Part shown: positions 59,844-64,000 of the stretch, in pieces
How positions within the stretch are numbered: position 1 is the stretch's first letter
Layout: each line of letters starts with the position of its first letter
From: S015-6 sp964384945
GTDB lineage: Bacteria > Desulfobacterota > DSWW01
Assembly: GCA_964384945.1 (NCBI GenBank)
Contig: CAYLMK010000002.1
Coordinates: 186,001 to 250,000 of the forward strand
Length of the DNA stretch: 64,000 nucleotides
Direction: 5' to 3'
Position numbers and translations under genes: made by a program
The notes under the pieces: model-generated
Told to the model about the DNA's origin: nothing
The model's input: the letters and a program-made list of their open reading frames with translations, nothing else
The model's database searches: none

Positions 59844-60706
59844 GAATCGTCCGGGAGCCGCGGTCCATGCAGCAACTTGCCGGGGAGCTTCGCGCCCGGG
59901 GACGGACCATTGCCCTGGTTCCGACCATGGGATACCTTCACGAAGGCCATCTTTCCCTGATGCGGGAAGGCAGGAGGCGGGCCGACACCCTCGTCGTATC
60001 GATCTTCGTGAACCCGGCGCAGTTCGGTCCGCAGGAAGACCTGGAGGCGTATCCGCGTGATTTTGAGCGGGACCGGCGGCTCCTGGAAGAAGCCGGCGCC
60101 GACGTGGTTTTCTGCCCGCAAGACCGGGACATGTATCCGGACGGATACCAGACCTACGTGACGGTCGAGAGGGTCACGCGACCCCTGTGCGGCCGATCCC
60201 GCCCGACGCATTTCCGCGGTGTGGCCACCGTGGTCATGAAACTGTTCCAGATCGTCAAGCCCCATGTGGCCCTCTTTGGAAAGAAGGACTTTCAGCAATG
60301 GGTCGTCATACGAAGGATGGCTGACGATCTGAACCTCGACATCGAGATCGTCGGGTGCCCGATCGTTCGCGATCCGGACGGGCTGGCCATGAGTTCGCGC
60401 AACAAGCACCTGAGCCCGGCGGAACGAGGTCAGGCGCTCGCCATCAAGAAGGCCCTGGACCGGGTGGAGGACCTTTACCGGAGCGGGGAGAGGAGCGCAC
60501 GCCGCCTTCAGGAGGAGGCAAATCGCATCCTCGGCCTCCACCCTGCGGTACGGGTGGACTACGTAAGCCTGTGCGATGCAGGAACGCTCGAGGACGTGGA
60601 AACGGTCCAGGGCGAGACCGTACTGGCGATCGCCGCCTTTGTGGGCGCGACCCGGCTGATCGACAACTGCTGTTTCGGCGAGTCCGGCAGGGCAGGAATC
60701 GGGTAG
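59840..60706 (+). CDS. panC: Pantothenate synthetase
   Basis: 288 residues. It joins pantoate and beta-alanine with ATP. The nucleotidyl-transfer motifs VPTMGYLHEGHLSLM (about 32-46), VSIFVNPAQFGPQEDLEAYPRDFERD, VTRPLCGRSRPTHFRGVATVV and the FGKKDFQQWVVIRRM/SSRNKHLSP region are all intact. ATG 59840 overlaps the small upstream ORF stop. panD follows by 67 nt and supplies beta-alanine. panB is not in the window. Confidence 0.97.
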   Translation: MRIVREPRSMQQLAGELRARGRTIALVPTMGYLHEGHLSLMREGRRRADTLVVSIFVNPAQFGPQEDLEAYPRDFERDRRLLEEAGADVVFCPQDRDMYPDGYQTYVTVERVTRPLCGRSRPTHFRGVATVVMKLFQIVKPHVALFGKKDFQQWVVIRRMADDLNLDIEIVGCPIVRDPDGLAMSSRNKHLSPAERGQALAIKKALDRVEDLYRSGERSARRLQEEANRILGLHPAVRVDYVSLCDAGTLEDVETVQGETVLAIAAFVGATRLIDNCCFGESGRAGIG

Positions 60707-60773
60707 GAAACACCCGAAGGCGTAAGGGGGAGGGGAGGTTCTCCGCATCACGCACCCAAGAGGAGAAGGTGCC

Positions 60774-61172
60774 ATGCAGCGAAAGATGCTCAGCGGAAAG
60801 ATCCACAGAGCAACCATCACCGAGGCGAACCTGCACTACCAGGGCAGCGTTACGATCGATGCCGATCTGATGGAGGCGGCGGGATTGATCGAGTTCGAGC
60901 AGGTCGAGGTCTGGAACATCACGAACGGAAATCGCTTCTCCACCTATGCCATGACCGGCGCACGGGGATCCGGAACGGTCTGCATCAACGGGGCGGCGGC
61001 CCACAAGGCCGGAAAAGGGGACATGGTGATTATCGCCCACTTCGGATGGATGGCCGAGGAGGAGGCACGCCGGCACCGGCCGAAGGTTGTTCTCGTGGAC
61101 GAGGCGAACCGCATCGTGGATGCGGAGGATCCCTTCAAACAGCGAATCCACGTCGAGTCCTTGCTGATCTGA
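60774..61172 (+). CDS. panD: Aspartate 1-decarboxylase
   Basis: 132 residues. It makes beta-alanine from aspartate and uses a pyruvoyl group formed by cleavage at Gly24-Ser25 in HYQGSVTID. The segments MLSGKIHRATITEANL, ITNGNRFSTYAM and GAAAHKAGKGDMVII are typical. GAGGAGAAGG lies ahead of ATG 60774. It is probably co-transcribed with panC; the esterase gene follows 9 nt after its stop. Confidence 0.97.
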   Translation: MQRKMLSGKIHRATITEANLHYQGSVTIDADLMEAAGLIEFEQVEVWNITNGNRFSTYAMTGARGSGTVCINGAAAHKAGKGDMVIIAHFGWMAEEEARRHRPKVVLVDEANRIVDAEDPFKQRIHVESLLI

Positions 61173-61181
61173 AACACAGGG

Positions 61182-61991
61182 ATGCGCCGGACACCCGACA
61201 AGGCGGAATCTCGCCGCACGCAGGACCACCGGCTGTGGGACGCCTTGCCGGAAGGCGCAACGGGGAACGGTCCGTTCCGGCTGGAGGGAGGCCCTGCAGG
61301 CTGCCTCCTGATCCACGGGCTCACCGGGACGCCCGCCGAGATGCGCTACCTCGGGGAGAGGCTTCATCGGGATACCGGCTTCGCCGTCTCCGGCGTGATG
61401 CTGGCCGGCCACGGCACCGAGGCCTCCGAGTTCCGGAACAAGGGATGGGCCGACTGGTACCGGTCTGCGGAACAGGGGCTGCTGGAACTGGCCGAGACCC
61501 GCTCTCCCGTCTTTGTTGTAGGGTTCTCCATGGGGGGTGCGATCGCCATGGCCCTGGCCCTCCGCCACGGCGGGACCGTGCGCGCCCTCGCCCTGCTTGC
61601 GACGCCCCTGTTCGCCCACAGACACAAGGCCCGCCTGGCCGCCATGCTTTACGCCGTGCCCGGATTCAGGGCCTGGCTCTGCAGGAGGGCCGAGGATTCG
61701 CCCTGGGAGGGCGCCACACTGCGCAAGAACCTGGATCCGGCCCAGACGAGCTTCGCCCAGCTCAAATGGATCCTCCGGAGAAAGGGCGCTTGCATCGCCC
61801 AGCCCCTGCTGATCCTGCAGTCCAGGCAGGACCCGTCGGTCCCTTGGGAAAACGCGCTCGCCCTGAACAACCTGGCCTCCAGCCGCCGGAAGCGGCGGGT
61901 CCTGCTTACGCGGTCGCACCACGTTCTCCCCATGGACGTGGAGCGGGATCTCGTGGCGGACGAAATCCGGGACTTCTTCCTCAGCCTCTGA
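61182..61991 (+). CDS. Alpha/beta hydrolase, carboxylesterase type
   Basis: 269 residues. The oxyanion-hole region LIHGLTGTPAEMRYLGERL (about 45-63) and nucleophile elbow VGFSMGG (Ser near 115) match small carboxylesterases like Est30. The acid (QDPSVPWENA) and His (SHHVLPMDVERD) of the triad are in place. No signal peptide is visible. The substrate is unknown; monoacyl-glycerol-like or short acyl esters are usual for the family. It follows panD by 9 nt and converges on emrB. Confidence 0.85.
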   Translation: MRRTPDKAESRRTQDHRLWDALPEGATGNGPFRLEGGPAGCLLIHGLTGTPAEMRYLGERLHRDTGFAVSGVMLAGHGTEASEFRNKGWADWYRSAEQGLLELAETRSPVFVVGFSMGGAIAMALALRHGGTVRALALLATPLFAHRHKARLAAMLYAVPGFRAWLCRRAEDSPWEGATLRKNLDPAQTSFAQLKWILRRKGACIAQPLLILQSRQDPSVPWENALALNNLASSRRKRRVLLTRSHHVLPMDVERDLVADEIRDFFLSL

Positions 61992-61996
61992 AGATC

Positions 61997-62037
61997 GAGC
62001 GCTTCGGCAAGGCCTGCCTCTCGCGCCGGCAGCGCTC
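61997..62037. terminator. Possible bidirectional terminator hairpin
   Basis: GAGCGCT (61997-62003) pairs with AGCGCTC (62031-62037) around a loop with an inner 4-bp stem, in the 44-bp gap between convergent genes. There is no T-run. Confidence 0.25.
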
Positions 62038-63610
62038 AGTGAGCACCCATCGCTCCGGCACTCGGGGTCCCCCTTCGAATGAGGAAAACCAGGAAGAGCG
62101 GCACAACGAAGAAGAGGGTATCCAGCAAGAAGGCGTCGTTGAAGGCCAGCATGAAGGCCTGCCGGTTGAGTTCTTCGTAGATCAGGCCGAGGGATGGGCC
62201 GATCCCGTGCCCCGAGGCCATGCCCGCATGCAGATCCATCCACTGCCGGATTTGCTGCAGGGCATCCTGAAAGGGCGGGTCGTAAGGGGTGAGATGCTCC
62301 GTGAGGCGATGGTGATGAAACTGGGACCTCCGGGCAAGTTGGGTCGTCATCACAGCCACCCCGAAACTTCCCCCGAGATTTCGCACCAGGTTGAAAACGG
62401 CCGAGGCATTGCCCATTTTTTCTCGCGGGACCCGGCCGACCGTCAGTGTGGCCAGGGGAACGAAGAAGAGCCCGAGCCCGAACCCCTGCACGAGGCGGGG
62501 CCAGAGGATGGCATCGAAGTCCGCCTCGAGGCTGAACCCGCTCATCAGGTGCAGGGCGTACGCATTGATCGCAAGCCCTGCGAAGAGAAGATGACGGGCA
62601 TCCACCTTCTGCATGAGCCGCGCCGTGACCGGCATGATCAGGAGGGACGTAACCCCTCCCGGAGCCAGGACCCAGCCCGCCCACCAAGGCGTATAGCCCA
62701 TCAGCTTCTGGACATAGATCGGAAGAAGCACGAGGCTTGCGAAGAAGGCAAAGAAACCGAGGAACATGACCAGGTTCCCCATGGCGAAGGACCGGTCTCG
62801 GTATACCCGCAGGTCCACGACAGGGTTGGCCCGGGTGAGTTCGTTCACCACGAATAGGATCAGGGCCGTCCCCGACAGGACGGAAAGATTCCGGATCATG
62901 GGGGAGGCAAACCAGTCGAGCCGTTCGCCCCGGTCGAGCACGAGCTGCAGGCAGCCGATGCCGACGATGAGCAGGCCGATCCCCCGGTAGTCGATTCTCG
63001 TGCTCTTCTGCCTCAGATAGGGCGGGTCCTTGATGAAGAAAAGGGCCATGAAGGCCGAAAGGATCCCCACCGGGAGATTGATGTAGAAGACCCACCGCCA
63101 GTTCCAATTGTCCGTGATCCAGCCGCCCAGAATGGGCCCCAGGATCGGGGCGAAAACGATCCCCATGCCAAAGATCGCCATGGCCTTCCCGTGCTCCTCC
63201 GGAGGGAAGGTCTCGAGCAGGATGGCGTTCGACAGCGGCTGGAGGCCCCCGCCGCCCACGCCCTGGAAAACCCGGCACACCACCAGCATCCCCAGGCTCG
63301 TGGCTGCGCCGCAGGCGAAGGAACTCAGCGTGAAAAGCCCCACGGACATCAGCAGGTACCGCCTTCGGCCGATGCGGCTCGCAAGCCATCCGCTCATGGG
63401 GATCACGATCGCGTTGGAGACCAGGTAAGACGTCAACACCCAGGTCACCTCGTCCAGCCCTGCGTTCAGGCTCCCCTGGATATGATTCAGGGAGACATTG
63501 ACGACGGTCATGTCGAGGATTTCAATGAAGGTGGGGATCATGACCGTGACGGCGACGAGCCACTTGTTCGGGGATGGACCGACTCCCATCGGATGCGCCG
63601 TCCTTGTCAT
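62036..63610 (-). CDS. emrB: MFS multidrug exporter, EmrB/QacA (DHA2) type
   Basis: 524 residues from ATG at 63610 with about 14 membrane helices, the DHA2 family drug:proton antiporter layout. Motifs include LDMTVVNVSLNHI in helix 1, GWLASRIGRRRYLL (motif A) and GIVFAPILGPILGGWITDNWNWRWVFYINLP (motif C region). A TTG at 63664, overlapping the emrA stop (TTGA), is an equally possible start. With the upstream EmrA-like adaptor it forms a pump spanning inner membrane and periplasm. Confidence 0.92.
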   Translation of the reverse strand: MTRTAHPMGVGPSPNKWLVAVTVMIPTFIEILDMTVVNVSLNHIQGSLNAGLDEVTWVLTSYLVSNAIVIPMSGWLASRIGRRRYLLMSVGLFTLSSFACGAATSLGMLVVCRVFQGVGGGGLQPLSNAILLETFPPEEHGKAMAIFGMGIVFAPILGPILGGWITDNWNWRWVFYINLPVGILSAFMALFFIKDPPYLRQKSTRIDYRGIGLLIVGIGCLQLVLDRGERLDWFASPMIRNLSVLSGTALILFVVNELTRANPVVDLRVYRDRSFAMGNLVMFLGFFAFFASLVLLPIYVQKLMGYTPWWAGWVLAPGGVTSLLIMPVTARLMQKVDARHLLFAGLAINAYALHLMSGFSLEADFDAILWPRLVQGFGLGLFFVPLATLTVGRVPREKMGNASAVFNLVRNLGGSFGVAVMTTQLARRSQFHHHRLTEHLTPYDPPFQDALQQIRQWMDLHAGMASGHGIGPSLGLIYEELNRQAFMLAFNDAFLLDTLFFVVPLFLVFLIRRGTPSAGAMGAH

Positions 63611-63660
63611 CGTTTGATCGACGCCCGCCTTCCCCGGGCAAACGTTTTTCCGTCGGCGCC

Positions 63661-64000
63661 TCAAATCACGCCTGCGAGGGAAGAGAGCGGCCAGGGAAGG
63701 GAAGCCTTTCCCCGGGGATATACGGTCACTTCAGCGGACATGCCCACGCGAAGGAGGGGCGTGTCCGGGCCCGGCGCATATCCGTCCAGAAGGATCTTGA
63801 CCGGAATGCGCTGCACGATCTTGACCCAGTTCCCCGTGGCGTTCTGGGGCGGAAACAGGGAAAAGGCGGCCCCTGTTCCGGAATGGATGCTCTCCACGTG
63901 GCCTCGGAACAGGTGGGCGGGGAAGATGTCCAGACGAACCTCCGCCTCTTGCCCCGGGCGGATTCGGTCGAGCTGGATCTCCTTGTAATTGGCCTCCACC
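63661..64000 (-). CDS. emrA: EmrA/HlyD-family membrane fusion protein (C-terminal part)
   Basis: Only the last 113 codons are in the window; the 5' part lies beyond 64000. The visible VEANYKEIQLDRIRPGQEAEV, HGHVESI-like barrel strand and LRVGMSAEVTVYPR end are typical of EmrA-type periplasmic adaptors, which join an MFS pump to TolC. The segment GTGAAFSLFPPQNATGNWVKIVQRIPVKI is especially EmrA-like. Its stop is 50 bp ahead of the preferred emrB start. Confidence 0.9.
   Translation of the reverse strand, partial: VEANYKEIQLDRIRPGQEAEVRLDIFPAHLFRGHVESIHSGTGAAFSLFPPQNATGNWVKIVQRIPVKILLDGYAPGPDTPLLRVGMSAEVTVYPRGKASLPWPLSSLAGVI

Noticed and set aside
60444..63389. Minus-strand open frame of 981 codons spanning panD to emrB
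   Set aside because: It is out of frame with emrB over most of its length and antisense to panC, panD and the esterase; no domain similarity.
1..64000. tRNA, rRNA, CRISPR array, transposase, integrase or phage genes
   Set aside because: I looked for cloverleaf-like short genes, regularly spaced repeats and mobile-element proteins and saw none; the only repeat array is at 26547-26763.

Overview
The window is a gene-dense chromosomal stretch of high GC (above 60% by eye) with housekeeping genes on both strands. No rRNA, tRNA, CRISPR array, insertion sequence or prophage was found. Gene content and order point to an anaerobic deltaproteobacterium (Desulfobacterota), most like the Syntrophobacter group. 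The signs are a recN/secA/argJ/rpsB-tsf-pyrH-frr-cdsA-rseP block, ilvDBNC-psd-pssA-leuA in one run, a catalytic-subunit-only methylmalonyl-CoA mutase, a homocysteine-synthesis triad known from anaerobes, and a probable selenoprotein. This assignment is an inference from gene content; there is no rRNA to confirm it.

Layout: 1-5 kb holds an MMPL-family exporter ending in an intrinsic terminator, then acyl-CoA mutase and a Bcp peroxiredoxin. 5-10.4 kb holds a GH57/DUF3536 protein, an orphan sigma-54 response regulator and a polyprenyl diphosphate synthase. 10.4-15.6 kb holds a minus-strand rarA plus release-factor-like pair, then nadK, recN and a short N-acetylglutamate synthase-like gene. 15.8-27.5 kb holds an M23 peptidase, secA, argJ and the rpsB-tsf-pyrH-frr-cdsA-rseP run (without uppS or dxr), then a repeat-filled gap and tsaB. 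27.6-35.9 kb is an ilvDBNC-psd-pssA-leuA operon with four stop/start overlaps. 35.9-43 kb holds ftsK-lolA-rimO, a DksA/TraR-type protein and a minus-strand ruvX-mltG pair. 43-50.5 kb holds pgpA-recA-pilT-alaS and divergent bamD / Nif3-like genes around a symmetric promoter region. 50.5-56.7 kb holds an acyl-CoA dehydrogenase, a sugar-kinase-like phosphotransferase, the DUF39/UPF0280/NIL-ferredoxin homocysteine operon and a DUF1573 protein with an in-frame TGA. 56.9-62 kb holds tsaD, rsmA, a deoxynucleoside kinase, panC, panD and an esterase. 62-64 kb is an EmrB/EmrA exporter running off the window.

The most interesting locus is the DUF1573 gene (minus strand, 56685 to 55486). One TGA interrupts an otherwise continuous frame exactly where the family has the first cysteine of its Cys-Gly-Cys motif. 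A perfect 6-bp hairpin starts 14 nt after that TGA. I read it as a candidate selenoprotein with a bacterial SECIS. A nonsense mutation or an assembly error is the competing explanation.

How the genes fit together: methylmalonyl-CoA mutase and acyl-CoA dehydrogenase fit propionate and acyl-CoA metabolism. The homocysteine triad would let sulfide be fixed directly. tsaB and tsaD serve tRNA t6A synthesis, and argA-like and argJ serve arginine. psd, pssA, cdsA and pgpA together cover most of the phosphatidylethanolamine and phosphatidylglycerol pathways.
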